Assembly: GCF_900114745.1 (NCBI RefSeq)
Contig: NZ_FOUB01000036.1
Coordinates: forward strand, 1 to 37,581
Direction: 5' to 3'
From: Nitrosomonas communis
GTDB taxonomy: Bacteria; Pseudomonadota; Gammaproteobacteria; Burkholderiales; Nitrosomonadaceae
Length of the DNA: 37,581 nucleotides
Shown: positions 26,437-37,312 of the stretch, in pieces
How the letters are laid out: each line of letters starts with the position of its first letter
Numbering within the stretch: the first letter of the stretch is position 1
Notes under the pieces: model-generated
Databases searched by the model: none
The model's input: the letters and a program-made list of their open reading frames with translations, nothing else
What the model was told of the DNA's origin: nothing
Translations under genes and position numbers: made by a program

Positions 26437-27842
26437 ATTTGCGTAATAAAAAAGTGCTGGTTTTGGGAATGGGGGAAACGGGTCTATCGATGGTGAAATG
26501 GTTAACACGCCAAGGTGCAGAGGTGCGTGCTGCTGATAATCGTACTTCCCCTCCGAATCGTGCAGTGCTGGAACAATTGATTCCTGCTGGAAAAATATAC
26601 GGTGGACCGTTCAGAGCAGAAGTGTTTAATGATATTGAGCTCATTGCGATCAGCCCGGGTGTGCCATTGGCTGAGCCGCTCGTACAACAAGCTGTGAAGC
26701 GCGACATACCCGTAGTAGGAGATATTGAATTATTTGCCCAGGCACTAGAAAAGCTTGAGCAACCAAGGCCCAAAATTTTGGCCATTACCGGTTCGAATGG
26801 AAAGACAACTGTCACGACGATGGTAGGCGAGATGGTCAGAAATGCGGGATGGGATGTTGAAGTGGCGGGTAACATTGGTCCGGCAGTATTGGAATCACTC
26901 ATGCGGCGCATGGATTTGGGTAAATTGCCACAATATTGGGTGCTGGAGCTTTCTAGTTTTCAACTGGAGACAACACAAAATCTTGCTGCTGATGCAGCAG
27001 CGGTACTTAATTTAAGTGAAGATCATTTCGATCGCTATGCTGGCATGCATGACTATGCAGTAGCTAAAGCAAGAATCTTTATCGGAGATAACAAAAGTGT
27101 CCAAATTCTAAATCGGGATGATGCGATTGTGCGCGCTATGGCATTGCCTGACAGAAAACAAATGACTTTTGGCCTGGATGAACCAATCTCAAATATGGAT
27201 TTTGGTTTGTTGCAAAGTGGTGCAGATCTTTGGTTGGTTCAAGGAGGAATGTACTTAATAAAAGCTAGTGAGATGATGATTCCTGGCATGCATAATATTG
27301 CCAATGCGCTGGCGGCGATAGCGTTATGTCGTGCCGTCACATTGCCCTATGAGCCCCTGTTGAAAGCTTTGCGTGAGTTTCAGGGATTGCCCCATCGTAT
27401 GCAAAAAATAGCTGTGATTAATAATGTTACTTTTTATGACGACTCCAAAAGCACTAATGTAGGATCCGCTATTGCAGCATTGAATGGAATGCAAAAAAAC
27501 GTGGTGTTGATTGCAGGGGGGGATGGGAAGGGGCAAGACTTTTCTCCTTTAAAGCAACCTGTAGCTAACTGTACGCGTGCAGTGGTATTACTTGGTCGTG
27601 ATGCCAAAAAGATCGCTGAAGTAATCAGCGATTGCCAATTTTCAATTCATTATGCTGCAACCATGGACGAGGCTGTCCGGATAAGTTTTTTATTGGCACA
27701 ACCAGGTGATGTAGTTATGTTGTCCCCAGCTTGCGCCAGTTTGGATATGTTTAGAAATTACATCCATCGGGCAGAGGTTTTTATTGCTGCTGTCAGAGAA
27801 ATTGAAAAGAAGTTTATTTTTTCTGCTCAAGAGAGCCATTGA
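26433..27842 (+). CDS. murD: UDP-MurNAc-L-alanine:D-glutamate ligase
   Basis: 469 residues. It adds D-Glu to the wall precursor. The frame is open further upstream inside mraY, but ATG 26433 overlapping the mraY stop (ATGA) gives the family start [19 protein letters not shown]. The P-loop is GSNGKT (120-125). [31 protein letters not shown] and the C-terminal [13 protein letters not shown] and GGDGKGQDF are all MurD hallmarks. It ends three bases before ftsW. Confidence 0.97.
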   Translation: MNLRNKKVLVLGMGETGLSMVKWLTRQGAEVRAADNRTSPPNRAVLEQLIPAGKIYGGPFRAEVFNDIELIAISPGVPLAEPLVQQAVKRDIPVVGDIELFAQALEKLEQPRPKILAITGSNGKTTVTTMVGEMVRNAGWDVEVAGNIGPAVLESLMRRMDLGKLPQYWVLELSSFQLETTQNLAADAAAVLNLSEDHFDRYAGMHDYAVAKARIFIGDNKSVQILNRDDAIVRAMALPDRKQMTFGLDEPISNMDFGLLQSGADLWLVQGGMYLIKASEMMIPGMHNIANALAAIALCRAVTLPYEPLLKALREFQGLPHRMQKIAVINNVTFYDDSKSTNVGSAIAALNGMQKNVVLIAGGDGKGQDFSPLKQPVANCTRAVVLLGRDAKKIAEVISDCQFSIHYAATMDEAVRISFLLAQPGDVVMLSPACASLDMFRNYIHRAEVFIAAVREIEKKFIFSAQESH

Positions 27843-27845
27843 CTC

Positions 27846-29006
27846 ATGATTAATCAACCCACTATTAATCGCCAGGAAATAACAACCGATTTTGACTACT
27901 ATTTGATTTGGTCTGCACTAATATTGTTAAGCCTTGGGTTGGTCATGGTTTATTCTGCATCAATTGCAATCGCCGAGTCGGAATATGGTGAAAGTGGCTC
28001 GTACTATTATTTGATACGTCATAGTATTTATTTATTTGTAGGTCTAGTAATCGGATTTTTTGCTTTCCAATTTCCTATGCGCGCATGGCGGGAATATTGC
28101 CCCCATCTGTTTTTGGTCGGAACTATATTATTAATTCTGGTATTGATTCCAGGAATTGGTCGTGAAATTAATGGCAGTCAGCGCTGGATTTCACTGGGAA
28201 TAGTCAATTTTCAACCATCTGAGCTGATGAAGCTCTTAATGGTGATCTACGCTTCGGATTATGTCGTTCGTAAATTGGCTTACCTCGATAACTGGCGTAA
28301 AGGTGTTTTGCCTATCCTGGCTTTGATATCCGCAGTAGGTTTTTTGTTACTGCGCGAACCTGATTATGGCGCATTTGTAGTTGTGACTGGCATTGCGGTT
28401 GCAATTATGTTCATGGGGGGTATGAGTCTAAAGCTATTTGTCGGAGTGACAGGGCTGCTCGTTGCTTGTTTGAGTCTATTAATTATATCAGTAAGTTATC
28501 GTAGTAGTCGTATTGATGGTTTTCTAGATCCGTGGGCTGATCCTTATGGCAAGGGTTATCAATTAAGCCATGCATTGATTGCATTTGGGCGAGGTGAATG
28601 GTTTGGAGTGGGGTTGGGTGGAAGTGTAGAAAAACTGTTTTATTTGCCGGAAGCACATACTGATTTTATGTTTGCTGTGCTTGCTGAAGAATTGGGGTTT
28701 GTAGGTGTGGCAACGGTGATGGCGATGTTTACCTGTATACTTGTGCGCGCATTTATTATCGGCCGTACAGCAGCCATCTTGGAAAACTATTTCTCAGCCT
28801 TGGTAGCACAAGGAATTGGGGTCTGGCTGGGGTTCCAGGCTTTTATCAATATGGGGGTAAATATGGGAGTGTTGCCGACTAAAGGATTGACACTACCACT
28901 TATGAGTTTTGGTGGAAGTAGTATCGTCGTTACCTGTATTGCGCTTGCTGTTTTATTGCGGGTAGATTGGGAAAATAGACAAAAAATAAAAGGGTTAAAC
29001 GTGTGA
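27846..29006 (+). CDS. ftsW: septal peptidoglycan polymerase FtsW (SEDS family)
   Basis: 386 residues with about ten membrane segments. It polymerises lipid II into glycan at the septum with FtsI. The SEDS features are visible: [15 protein letters not shown] (end of TM1), [22 protein letters not shown] (about 106-127), [13 protein letters not shown] with the conserved Glu-Pro-Asp, the catalytic Asp region in [22 protein letters not shown] (about 264-285) and [14 protein letters not shown] (about 348-361). FtsW rather than RodA is chosen because of its place inside the dcw cluster. Confidence 0.97.
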   Translation: MINQPTINRQEITTDFDYYLIWSALILLSLGLVMVYSASIAIAESEYGESGSYYYLIRHSIYLFVGLVIGFFAFQFPMRAWREYCPHLFLVGTILLILVLIPGIGREINGSQRWISLGIVNFQPSELMKLLMVIYASDYVVRKLAYLDNWRKGVLPILALISAVGFLLLREPDYGAFVVVTGIAVAIMFMGGMSLKLFVGVTGLLVACLSLLIISVSYRSSRIDGFLDPWADPYGKGYQLSHALIAFGRGEWFGVGLGGSVEKLFYLPEAHTDFMFAVLAEELGFVGVATVMAMFTCILVRAFIIGRTAAILENYFSALVAQGIGVWLGFQAFINMGVNMGVLPTKGLTLPLMSFGGSSIVVTCIALAVLLRVDWENRQKIKGLNV

Positions 29007-29037
29007 TTACTTTGATAACTATTCTAGTGATGTGAAG

Positions 29038-30120
29038 GTGGCACGAACAATCATGATTATGGCTGGTGGAACAGGCGGTCATGTTTTTCCTGGATTGGCA
29101 GTGGCTGATCATATGAAAACATTAGATTGGCATATCGTCTGGTTGGGTACACATAATGGGATGGAGGCGGTATTAGTACCCAAGCATGGATATCACACTG
29201 AGCTGATTGAATTTTCCGGTTTGAGGAGGAAAAAAGTGCTGGATTGGTTATGGTTGCCATGGCGCTTGTTGTTGGCTTTCTGGCAGAGCGCCAGAATAAT
29301 TATCCGCACTCAACCCGATGTGGTATTGGGAATGGGCGGTTATCCCGCTTTTCCAGGCGGTATCATGGCCTCATTATTAAATAAACCTCTCTTAATCCAT
29401 GAGCAAAATGCAATTCCTGGTCTTACGAACCGGATCCTTGCAAAAATTGCTGACAAAATTTTACTGGGATTTCCCGCTGCTATAAGAGGTAAAACCAACA
29501 AAGTACAGGTGACTGGAAATCCAGTGCGATATGACATTTTGCGATTGCCGTTACCTGAACAACGTTTTGCTAAGCGCAGTGGAAGACTCAAGGTATTAGT
29601 GATCGGGGGCAGTTTGGGAGCACGCATACTGAATACAACCATACCAAAGGCATTAAAGCTGATTCCAGAAAATGAACGTCCTTGGATCACACACCAGGCA
29701 GGAAAAAATAATTTGAATGAATTGCAAAAAAATTATGCTGAATCTGGGGTAGAGGGTAATTTGGTATCTTTTATCGAAGATATGGCTGCGAGTTATGCTG
29801 AATGCGATCTAGTCATCTGTCGTGCTGGTGCGCTGACTATATCAGAGCTGGCGGTGGTGGGTGTTGCTAGTATTCTTATCCCCTATCCTTTTGCAGTGGA
29901 TGATCATCAAACTGCTAATGCTCAGTTCTTAAGCCAACATAATGCCGCCCTGTTATTGCCTCAAGATAAATTAACTCCAGAGGTTCTGGCAGGTTTGATC
30001 AGGGGACTTACACGTAAAAGATTACTGGAGATGGCAACACTCGCGCGCAGTCTAGCGATACCGGATGCAACCAAAATGGTCGCAGAGGTCTGTCTGGAAA
30101 TAGGAGCGCCGGCTAGATGA
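29038..30120 (+). CDS. murG: lipid II synthase, undecaprenyldiphospho-MurNAc-pentapeptide GlcNAc transferase
   Basis: About 360 residues. It transfers GlcNAc to lipid I at the inner face of the membrane (GT28). The G-loops are [16 protein letters not shown] and [25 protein letters not shown] is conserved, VIGGSLGAR and [13 protein letters not shown] build the UDP-GlcNAc site, and [14 protein letters not shown] follows. The start is uncertain: GTG 29032, GTG 29038 and ATG 29053 are all in frame with weak ribosome sites. GTG 29038 gives [15 protein letters not shown], which best fits other MurG starts. The end overlaps murC by four bases. Confidence 0.95.
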   Translation: MARTIMIMAGGTGGHVFPGLAVADHMKTLDWHIVWLGTHNGMEAVLVPKHGYHTELIEFSGLRRKKVLDWLWLPWRLLLAFWQSARIIIRTQPDVVLGMGGYPAFPGGIMASLLNKPLLIHEQNAIPGLTNRILAKIADKILLGFPAAIRGKTNKVQVTGNPVRYDILRLPLPEQRFAKRSGRLKVLVIGGSLGARILNTTIPKALKLIPENERPWITHQAGKNNLNELQKNYAESGVEGNLVSFIEDMAASYAECDLVICRAGALTISELAVVGVASILIPYPFAVDDHQTANAQFLSQHNAALLLPQDKLTPEVLAGLIRGLTRKRLLEMATLARSLAIPDATKMVAEVCLEIGAPAR

Positions 30121-31535
30121 AACATAAGGTTAGGCATGTGCATTTTGTAGGAATTGGAGGTTCAGGGATGGGGGGAATCGCTGAAGTCATGATTAATCAG
30201 GGCTATCTGGTAAGTGGCTCAGATCTAAGCAAGAGTCTGACAACTGAGCGTTTGCAGAAACTGGGTGCCATAGTTCATATCGGCCATGCCAAGGAGAATG
30301 TTGCATCTGCTGACGTTGTGGTGACTTCAACCGCAGTAAGACAGGACAATCCTGAGGTTACAGCCGCACGTGAACGTCGCATTCCAGTGGTACCACGTGC
30401 CATGATGCTGGCAGAATTATTACGCTTGCGACAAGGAATAGCTGTGGCGGGTACTCATGGTAAAACGACTACCACCAGTCTCATTGCAAGTATTTTGGCA
30501 GAAGCAGGACTTGATCCGACTTTCGTGATTGGTGGCAAACTCGAGGCAGCGGGCAGTCATGCCAAACTCGGTAGTGGGGAATTTATCGTAGTAGAAGCAG
30601 ATGAGTCTGATGCTTCCTTTCTTTATTTAAAGCCTATTTTGGCAGCAGTGACCAATATCGATGCTGATCATATGGTTACTTATGGTCATGATTTCAGTAA
30701 GCTCAAACAGACATTTGTCGAATTTATCGAGCACTTACCTTTTTATGGTATGGCAGTATTATGTATCGATGATAAAAATGTGCGCGATATCATGTCAACC
30801 ATTACTAAGCCAGTGACCACCTATGGCTTGTCCGAAAGTGCACATATTAGTGCGACTGATATTCACCACGATAATGGCAGAATGCATTTTTGTGCACATA
30901 TTGGCGTAAATAATATAGCACGCAAAATCAATGTTACGCTTAATCTACCAGGTATTCATAATGTTCAGAATGCACTTGCAGCCATAGCAGTTTGTAATGA
31001 GCTGGGCGTCTGTGATGCTGCCATCATCCATGCTTTGGCGACATTTGGAGGTGTCGAACGTCGTTTTCAGCGCTATGGTGAGGTTAAATTGACCGGACAA
31101 AGTAGTTTTACCTTGATAGATGACTATGGTCACCATCCAGTGGAAATCGCTGCAACTATGGCAGCAGCGCGTGGTGCATTTCCTGGGCGCCGGCTCGTGT
31201 TGGTTTTTCAACCTCACCGTTATACTCGTACGCGAGATGTGTTTGAAGATTTCGTCCGAGTATTGTCCAGCGCTGATCTGTTGCTGCTGACCGAGGTATA
31301 TGCAGCGGGAGAGGATCCTATCGTTGCTGCAGATAGCAAATCACTAGCCCGTGCCATTAGAGTACTAGGAAAATTGGAACCCATTTATACCGAACATATA
31401 GATGAACTTCCTGCAGTGATCCATGAGGTTGTATTAGATAGGGATATCGTATTGATCATGGGGGCTGGCTCAATAGGGAAAGTAGCTGCTCGTGTGAAGC
31501 AAGCCGTGAAAAAACTTGCTGTCGTGGGTGAATGA
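30117..31535 (+). CDS. murC: UDP-MurNAc:L-alanine ligase
   Basis: 472 residues. It adds the first amino acid, L-Ala, to UDP-MurNAc. [17 protein letters not shown] opens the N-terminal domain, the P-loop is GTHGKT (112-117), [14 protein letters not shown] and [11 protein letters not shown] follow, and the C-terminal domain has [14 protein letters not shown] and FQPHRYTRT. These are the standard MurC motifs. ATG 30117 overlaps the murG stop (ATGA). It ends four bases before the murB start. Confidence 0.98.
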   Translation: MKHKVRHVHFVGIGGSGMGGIAEVMINQGYLVSGSDLSKSLTTERLQKLGAIVHIGHAKENVASADVVVTSTAVRQDNPEVTAARERRIPVVPRAMMLAELLRLRQGIAVAGTHGKTTTTSLIASILAEAGLDPTFVIGGKLEAAGSHAKLGSGEFIVVEADESDASFLYLKPILAAVTNIDADHMVTYGHDFSKLKQTFVEFIEHLPFYGMAVLCIDDKNVRDIMSTITKPVTTYGLSESAHISATDIHHDNGRMHFCAHIGVNNIARKINVTLNLPGIHNVQNALAAIAVCNELGVCDAAIIHALATFGGVERRFQRYGEVKLTGQSSFTLIDDYGHHPVEIAATMAAARGAFPGRRLVLVFQPHRYTRTRDVFEDFVRVLSSADLLLLTEVYAAGEDPIVAADSKSLARAIRVLGKLEPIYTEHIDELPAVIHEVVLDRDIVLIMGAGSIGKVAARVKQAVKKLAVVGE

Positions 31536-31539
31536 ATCA

Positions 31540-32571
31540 ATGAGTACACTAATATCACGCTATCTAAAATTTAGTCGAGCGATATCTCGGCCGCGTGTGA
31601 CGGCTATGAGCATTTCAGAGCAGGATGATTTTATTGGAGTGATCGATACCCGTTTGCTACGGGGTGTGCTACGTGGGCATGAACCGATGAGAAAACACGT
31701 TTCTTGGCGTGCTGGAGGTGTGGCGGATTATTTTTACTTACCGGCTGATCTGCAAGATCTTGTTCTATTTTTACGCCATTTACCCAGAGCCGAGCCGGTT
31801 CATATGATTGGGTTAGGGAGCAATTTGCTGGTGCGTGATGGGGGTCTTCGCGGTGTAGTCGTGGCATTGCATGCCCGGCTTAGTAATTTACTTCTGATCA
31901 AGCAAGATGAAGTAGGTGGCTTAATTTATGCCGAGGCGGGAGTGCCTTGTGCCAAGCTAGCACGTTTTGCAGCTTTACATCACTTGGCTGGTGCAGAATT
32001 TCTGGCTGGAATTCCAGGGACGGTGGGGGGAGCCTTAGCAATGAATGCTGGATGTTATGGTGCAGAAACTTGGGGAATTGTAGAGAAGGTTAAAACAATC
32101 AATCGAGTAGGTAAGTTGCATGAACGGAACCCAGAAGATTATCTTGTCGGGTACCGGCATATCGCTTTGCAACAAGAATTCGATAGCGTTAGCGATGAGG
32201 AATGGTTTGTCGGCGGGTGGTTCAAATTACAACAAGGTAATCATGACAACTCCCGACAAAAAATCAAAGCATTATTAGCAGCGCGTATTAATAGTCAACC
32301 ACTGAATTTTCCTAATGCAGGTTCGGTTTTCCGTAACCCGACTGGTGACTATGCCGCACGCCTGATAGAAGCATCCGGCCTCAAGGGCTATCGTGTAGGT
32401 GGAGCAATCGTTTCAAGCAAGCATGCCAATTTCATCATCAATGACGAGGGCGCTACTGCTGCGGATATCGAGGCAATTATTTCCCTGATACGCAGCACCG
32501 TGAAGGAAAAATCAGGAATTGATTTGATTCAGGAGGTTAGGATTATTGGCGATGCCAGGGATGAGAGATAA
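31540..32571 (+). CDS. murB: UDP-N-acetylenolpyruvoylglucosamine reductase
   Basis: 343 residues from ATG 31540. It reduces enolpyruvyl-UDP-GlcNAc to UDP-MurNAc using FAD and NADPH. The FAD-binding domain shows [33 protein letters not shown] and [21 protein letters not shown]. The catalytic Ser is S262 in NAGSVFRNP, and [22 protein letters not shown] follows; the type I layout is clear. About 45 residues come before the usual start region ([13 protein letters not shown]). ATG 31606 would shorten this, and a TTG at 31516 inside murC would lengthen it. It overlaps ddl by one base. Confidence 0.95.
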   Translation: MSTLISRYLKFSRAISRPRVTAMSISEQDDFIGVIDTRLLRGVLRGHEPMRKHVSWRAGGVADYFYLPADLQDLVLFLRHLPRAEPVHMIGLGSNLLVRDGGLRGVVVALHARLSNLLLIKQDEVGGLIYAEAGVPCAKLARFAALHHLAGAEFLAGIPGTVGGALAMNAGCYGAETWGIVEKVKTINRVGKLHERNPEDYLVGYRHIALQQEFDSVSDEEWFVGGWFKLQQGNHDNSRQKIKALLAARINSQPLNFPNAGSVFRNPTGDYAARLIEASGLKGYRVGGAIVSSKHANFIINDEGATAADIEAIISLIRSTVKEKSGIDLIQEVRIIGDARDER

Positions 32572-33488
32572 TGCGCGTGCCTAATTTCGGAAAAGTTGCC
32601 GTACTGCTAGGTGGGCGTTCAGCAGAGCGTGAAATTTCACTTAAAAGTGGCGCGGCAGTACTTAAGGCGCTGCTAAGTAAAGGGGTGGATGCGTATCCTT
32701 TTGATCCGGCTCATCAGCCTATGGAAGCGCTACAGCAACAAGGGTTCAATCTGGCATTCATCGCATTGCATGGCCGTTATGGAGAGGATGGTTCGGTCCA
32801 GGGGGCTTTAGAACTGATGGGGTTGCCTTATACTGGCAGTGGTGTTCTTGCGAGCGCTCTGGCAATGGATAAATGGCGCACTAAATTAATCTGGCAGGCC
32901 GTGGGAATCAGTACGCCCCGTTACCTCATCATCGATGCCCAAAGTGATTTTGATGAAGTGGTAGCTTACCTCGATTTACCTTTGATCATTAAACCGGCAC
33001 GCGAAGGCTCAACGATAGGTCTTAGTAAGATTGAGGCAAAGAAAGATTTTTCAAATGCTTATCAGTTAGCAGCACAGCATGATTCGATTGTATTGGCAGA
33101 GCAATTTATTGAGGGTAAGGAATTAACTGCCGCAATTCTGGGTGAGATACCGCTGCCACTAGTTCGCATAGAAGTGACCGGAGAACTGTACGATTATCAT
33201 GCAAAGTATGTTGCAAATGATACCCGTTATTTTTGCCCAAGCGGGCTGCCGGATGAACTCAGTCGCCAGCTACAGGCGCAAGCTTTGCAGGCACACAGAA
33301 TTTTGGGATGCGTAGGATGGAGCAGGGTGGATTTGATCTTGGATAAAAATGATCAGCCTTACTTTCTTGAAGCGAATACATCCCCAGGCATGACTGATCA
33401 TAGCCTTGTCCCGATGGCTGCGAAAGTTGCAGGTATTTCGTTTGAAGAGTTAGTCGTAAAAATTTTGGCATTGTCCTATGTGGAATAA
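32571..33488 (+). CDS. ddl: D-alanine--D-alanine ligase (DdlB type)
   Basis: 305 residues, normal for DdlB. It makes the D-Ala-D-Ala dipeptide used by MurF. It is an ATP-grasp enzyme: GKVAVLLGGRSAEREISLKSG at the start (given in part; about 6-26), ALHGRYGEDGSVQG (about 65-78), KPAREGSTIGL for ATP binding and the metal-binding EANTSPGMTDHSLVP near 265. ATG 32571 overlaps the murB stop by one base, and the end overlaps ftsQ by 11 bases. Confidence 0.97.
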   Translation: MRVPNFGKVAVLLGGRSAEREISLKSGAAVLKALLSKGVDAYPFDPAHQPMEALQQQGFNLAFIALHGRYGEDGSVQGALELMGLPYTGSGVLASALAMDKWRTKLIWQAVGISTPRYLIIDAQSDFDEVVAYLDLPLIIKPAREGSTIGLSKIEAKKDFSNAYQLAAQHDSIVLAEQFIEGKELTAAILGEIPLPLVRIEVTGELYDYHAKYVANDTRYFCPSGLPDELSRQLQAQALQAHRILGCVGWSRVDLILDKNDQPYFLEANTSPGMTDHSLVPMAAKVAGISFEELVVKILALSYVE

Positions 33489-34254
33489 TTATCGAATGCT
33501 GAATTTATTTGCCAACATGATGTTTACAGGCGTGATATTGGCGGCAATTTATGTCCTTGGTTCAAGGGTGATAAAATTACCCCTGTTTGTACTAAAGGAA
33601 ATTAGTGTGGAAGGAATGAGTGTCAATCAATTGGGAAACACTAAGCTACGGTATATCACCCGCCAAGAGATTGAAAGTATTGCTCGGAATGAAGTGAGAG
33701 GAAATTTTTTTACTGTTAATTTGGATGCATTACGCGAAACATTTAAAAGTTTGCCATGGGTGCGATCAGCAAAGGTTCAGCGCACCTGGCCATCAGGATT
33801 AAAAGTGATGCTGGAAGAACATAGCGCATTTGCGTACTGGGGTGATACGGCGCTAGTGAATAGGCAAGGAGAAATATTTCGCGCCCCAACTGACGAAATA
33901 TTGCCAGTTTTTACCGGCCCTAGTGAAGAAAGCGTGTCGGTGATTATTGATCAATATGAAACTTTTAACAAATTATTAGAGCCAATCAAGCAAAGTGTTG
34001 CAGAAATTACGTTATCGCCGCGGCATGCTTGGCTTGTTCGTCTGGAAAATGGAACGTTATTAAAACTGGGTCGTGAAAAAATTGAAACTCGACTGAAGCG
34101 TTATGTTTCAGTTTATAGCCAAAGTATTGTAAACATGAATCAGTCAATTCCTCTGGAATATGTGGATTTGCGTTATCCTAATGGGTTTGCCATACGGCTG
34201 TCTGAGGCAATGCCACAGGTTGCGCGTAAGACCGGTACCGGCAAGAAGTTGTGA
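33478..34254 (+). CDS. ftsQ: cell division protein FtsQ
   Basis: 258 residues. It has a short cytoplasmic start, one membrane segment (about 8-28, LFANMMFTGVILAAIYVLG), a POTRA domain (about 37-110: FVLKEISVEGM to LPWVRSAKVQRTWPSGL) and the FtsQ beta domain to about 245. It bridges the FtsL-FtsB pair with earlier division proteins. ATG 33478 lies within ddl; ATG 33496 is an alternative start. It is 19 bases before ftsA. Confidence 0.95.
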   Translation: MWNNYRMLNLFANMMFTGVILAAIYVLGSRVIKLPLFVLKEISVEGMSVNQLGNTKLRYITRQEIESIARNEVRGNFFTVNLDALRETFKSLPWVRSAKVQRTWPSGLKVMLEEHSAFAYWGDTALVNRQGEIFRAPTDEILPVFTGPSEESVSVIIDQYETFNKLLEPIKQSVAEITLSPRHAWLVRLENGTLLKLGREKIETRLKRYVSVYSQSIVNMNQSIPLEYVDLRYPNGFAIRLSEAMPQVARKTGTGKKL

Positions 34255-34273
34255 AATCAGGGAGGAATGTTAA

Positions 34274-35512
34274 ATGAATAAAGCCAAAGAAGGCAGAGAC
34301 CTGATCGTTGGCCTGGATATAGGCACTTCAAAAATTATGGCCATTGTTGCTGAAATAAAACCTGAGGGTGGTTTTGAAATTATTGGCTTGGGGAGTCATC
34401 CTTCACGTGGATTGAAAAAAGGCGTCGTGGTCAACATTGAAACAACGGTTACCGCGATCCAGCGAGCACTCGAAGAAGTTGAATTGATGGCAGACTGTAA
34501 GGTGAGTGAAGTTTATACCGGCATTGCAGGTAGTCATATTCGAGGGTTCAATTCACACGGGATGGTTGCGATCAAGGATAAAGAAGTATCGGCACTGGAT
34601 GTGGAGAAAGTGATGGAAACCGCCAAAGCGGTCAATATCCCAGCTGATCAACAGATTCTACATATCCTTAATCAGGAATTTATTGTCGATGGGCAGGAAG
34701 ATGTGCGAGAACCTATTGGTATGAGTGGAATACGGCTTGAAGTAAAGGTGCATATCGTAACTGGCGCAGTATCAGCTGCGCAAAATATTATTAAATGTGT
34801 TCATCGTTGTGGCTTGGAAGTACGCGATTTGATTTTGCAACCACTAGCTTCGGCCATTGCCGTTTTATCTGAGGATGAGAAGGATTTAGGTGTGTGCCTG
34901 GTTGATATCGGGGGAGGAACAACTGATATCACGGTATTTACTAATGGGGCAATTCGCCATACTGCAGTCATTCCAATTGCTGGCGATCAAATCACGAATG
35001 ATATTGCCATGGCTCTACGCACACCGACCAAAGATGCGGAAGACATCAAGTGTCGTTATGGGTGTGCCTTACGCACGCTAGCTGATGTGCGTGAAGTGGT
35101 GGAAGTGCCAGACGTCGGTAATCGAGGAGCACGCCAGCTTTCCAGGCAAACGCTCGCAGAAGTTATTGAGCCACGCGTAGAAGAGCTTTATTTATTGATA
35201 CAAGCTGAATTACGACGTAGCGGTTTTGAACAGCTGCTTTCCTCTGGAATTGTCATTACCGGTGGGAGTAGCTCTTTGCAGGGAATGGTAGAACTGGGCG
35301 AAGAAATATTTCATATGCCTGTACGTCTAGGGATACCTCAGTATAAAGGAAGTCTGGAGGAAGTTGTTCGAACTCCCAGATTTTCCACAGGTATCGGTTT
35401 AATTATGGCTGGTATGGAGGAACATCGGCTCCATCAACACGGCCATTTACAAGGGGGATCAGCTAAGCAGGTCTTCGCAAGAATGAAAAGTTGGTTTCAG
35501 AAGAATTTTTGA
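34274..35512 (+). CDS. ftsA: cell division protein FtsA
   Basis: 412 residues. It is an actin-like ATPase that ties FtsZ filaments to the membrane. VGLDIGTSKIMAIVAE is the phosphate 1 motif, the 1C domain lies at about 85-165, VDIGGGTTDITVF is phosphate 2, and ITGGSSSLQGM is the adenosine motif. The last 15 residues (KQVFARMKSWFQKNF) form the amphipathic membrane-binding helix. GGGAGG lies 11 bases before ATG 34274. It is 71 bases before ftsZ. Confidence 0.98.
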   Translation: MNKAKEGRDLIVGLDIGTSKIMAIVAEIKPEGGFEIIGLGSHPSRGLKKGVVVNIETTVTAIQRALEEVELMADCKVSEVYTGIAGSHIRGFNSHGMVAIKDKEVSALDVEKVMETAKAVNIPADQQILHILNQEFIVDGQEDVREPIGMSGIRLEVKVHIVTGAVSAAQNIIKCVHRCGLEVRDLILQPLASAIAVLSEDEKDLGVCLVDIGGGTTDITVFTNGAIRHTAVIPIAGDQITNDIAMALRTPTKDAEDIKCRYGCALRTLADVREVVEVPDVGNRGARQLSRQTLAEVIEPRVEELYLLIQAELRRSGFEQLLSSGIVITGGSSSLQGMVELGEEIFHMPVRLGIPQYKGSLEEVVRTPRFSTGIGLIMAGMEEHRLHQHGHLQGGSAKQVFARMKSWFQKNF

Positions 35513-35583
35513 GTATAGCGTTGTCAACACAGCGCATTAAAACGAAGTTATCTAAAATCTAACATGCTAAAAGGAGAAGCATC

Positions 35584-36732
35584 ATGTTTGAAATCATGAA
35601 TACGGATAGTCAGGAAGCCATCATAAAAGTAATCGGTGTGGGAGGATGTGGTGGCAATGCAGTCGATCATATGATCCAGAATGAAACAAAAGGAGTTGAA
35701 TTTATTTGTATTAATACCGACGCGCAGGCGCTCAAAGCAAACCGTGCGCCCACCTTGCTTCAGCTCGGCGGGGGTATTACGAGAGGGCTGGGAGCAGGTG
35801 CCAATCCGGAAGTTGGGCGTGAGGCTGCTTTGGAAGATCGAGACCGCATTGCAGAATTGATTCAAGGCGCTGATATGCTATTTATAACAGCCGGTATGGG
35901 TGGGGGTACCGGAACAGGGGCTGCACCCGTGGTAGCACAAATCGCTAAGGAAATGGGCATTCTTACTGTTGCCGTGGTCAGCAAACCTTTCTCATTTGAA
36001 GGAAAACGTCTGAAAACAGCCCAAGCTGGTATGGAAGCCCTGGCACAGCATGTTGATTCTTTGATTGTCATTCCCAATGATAAACTGATGATGGTGCTGG
36101 GTAACGATATCAGTATGCTGGATGCATTCAAAGCAGCCAATGACGTACTATACGGCGCGGTAGCGGGTATTGCCGAAGTGATTAATTGTCCCGGGCTTGT
36201 CAATGTCGATTTTGCTGACGTTAAAACCGTCATGTCAGAAATGGGTATGGCCATGATGGGCTCAGCTGTGGCAAGTGGAGTTGATCGTGCACGCATGGCG
36301 GCAGAGCAGGCAGTGGCTAGTCCGCTACTTGAGGAAATAACACTATCAGGTGCGCGCGGTGTTTTGGTAAATATCACTGCCAACTCAGGCATGAAAATGC
36401 GCGAAGTACATGAGGTAATGAATACGGTTAAAGAGCTGACGGCTGAAGATGCGACCGTTATCGTTGGAACAGTAATCGATGAAGGAATGAACGATGACTT
36501 GCGTGTAACGCTTGTTGCCACTGGATTGGGAAGTGTTACTCAAACCCAAACCCGACCACTTACTGTGATTCATACCCGTACTGGAACAGACGACAGAACC
36601 TCCACTATGCACTTTGAAGAGCCAGCTGTGATGCGTACAGGAAGGAGAAGCAGTGCCACGGTAGCTGCAATGCAGCAATCAGGTGTCGATCCGATGGATA
36701 TTCCCGCATTCCTGAGAAGACAAGCAGATTAA
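35584..36732 (+). CDS. ftsZ: cell division protein FtsZ
   Basis: 382 residues. It is a tubulin-like GTPase that forms the division ring. VIGVGGCGGNAVDHM opens the nucleotide-binding domain, the tubulin signature GGGTGTG is at 106-112, the T7 loop is NVDFADVKTVM (about 208-218), and a linker leads to the C-terminal peptide DPMDIPAFLRRQAD that binds FtsA. A strong AAAAGGAG site precedes ATG 35584. It is the last gene of the cluster, followed by a strong hairpin. The lpxC gene that follows ftsZ in many betaproteobacteria is not seen in the 850 bases up to the window end. Confidence 0.98.
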   Translation: MFEIMNTDSQEAIIKVIGVGGCGGNAVDHMIQNETKGVEFICINTDAQALKANRAPTLLQLGGGITRGLGAGANPEVGREAALEDRDRIAELIQGADMLFITAGMGGGTGTGAAPVVAQIAKEMGILTVAVVSKPFSFEGKRLKTAQAGMEALAQHVDSLIVIPNDKLMMVLGNDISMLDAFKAANDVLYGAVAGIAEVINCPGLVNVDFADVKTVMSEMGMAMMGSAVASGVDRARMAAEQAVASPLLEEITLSGARGVLVNITANSGMKMREVHEVMNTVKELTAEDATVIVGTVIDEGMNDDLRVTLVATGLGSVTQTQTRPLTVIHTRTGTDDRTSTMHFEEPAVMRTGRRSSATVAAMQQSGVDPMDIPAFLRRQAD

Positions 36733-36815
36733 AAGAGGGCTTTAAAATCAATGCCTATCTTGAAAAACATCTGGTAATCTGCTTCTAGATTGGTAGCTCC
36801 TAAACGCATGTTACG

Positions 36816-36843
36816 CTGCCCCTACTGTAATTAGTAGGGGCAG
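36816..36843 (+). terminator. hairpin terminator after ftsZ
   Basis: CTGCCCCTACT (36816-36826) pairs perfectly over 11 bases with AGTAGGGGCAG (36833-36843) around a six-base loop, followed by TATTGTTATT. It is a strong GC-rich stem with an interrupted T-run, 84 bases after the ftsZ stop, and probably ends the dcw transcript. The palindromic stem could also work on the other strand. Confidence 0.75.
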
Positions 36844-36879
36844 TATTGTTATTGGCACATTAATTTATCTGGTTTAATA

Positions 36880-36981
36880 ATTCCATTTCCAAATCAAAAT
36901 GACGCGAAGGCGAGCCGCAGACATTATAAATAATACGGCAAGGTGAAACCGACAAAGTCAGTTTTGATTTAGAAATGGAAT
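36880..36981. repeat. 102-bp MITE-like element with long inverted ends
   Basis: The left arm at 36880-36903 (ATTCCATTTCCAAATCAAAA then TGAC) and the right arm at 36957-36981 read the same on opposite strands, except for one substitution and one inserted base. The core is also partly palindromic (GCCG...ATTAT AA ATAAT...CGGC, 36914-36939), so the whole could fold into one long hairpin. No gene lies inside. Size and layout suggest a miniature inverted-repeat element or an intergenic repeat; no clean target duplication is seen. Confidence 0.6.
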
Positions 36982-37240
36982 AGCATGGTTAACTGAACTG
37001 ATAGCTGAGTTTAGTTGCTCTATACAAAATCTTGTCAAACTTTTCCTCTTAAGTTTTATCAAATATAACAAGAAATGACCGTTCTTCGTGCTGGATAATT
37101 TTTCTGAAGATACAGGGATTATCGTTCAACGCTGGATCAGAATATTTTTTAAAAAGTAGTGAGTTATTTCGCTTTAGCTTTATGGTAATTGTGCTTTAGA
37201 CATTCAAAATTGGATGATGGAGATGAAGAGGTGGCAGTAG
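36982..37240. other. intergenic stretch between the palindromic element and the IS630 gene
   Basis: About 260 AT-rich bases with no supported gene. Only very short frames are seen, for example 24 codons from a GTG at about 37099. The left end of the IS630-like element should lie in or just right of this stretch, but no terminal repeat could be recognised without the other end. Confidence 0.4.
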
Positions 37241-37312
37241 ATGGAAGCTTTTAATTTCTGGAAATACCTGGATAATATAGCACAACCAGATAATTTTGAT
37301 TATAATTTAAAG

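Noticed and set aside
26393..26911. 172-codon minus-strand frame over murD
   Set aside because: It is antisense to the conserved MurD N-terminal half and shows no domain or ribosome site.
35862..36521. Long (219-codon) minus-strand frame inside ftsZ
   Set aside because: It is antisense to the well-conserved ftsZ core; its Ser/Thr/Ala-rich composition is typical of a shadow frame.
37099..37170. 24-codon frame after the palindromic element
   Set aside because: It is too short, with no ribosome site and no recognisable product.
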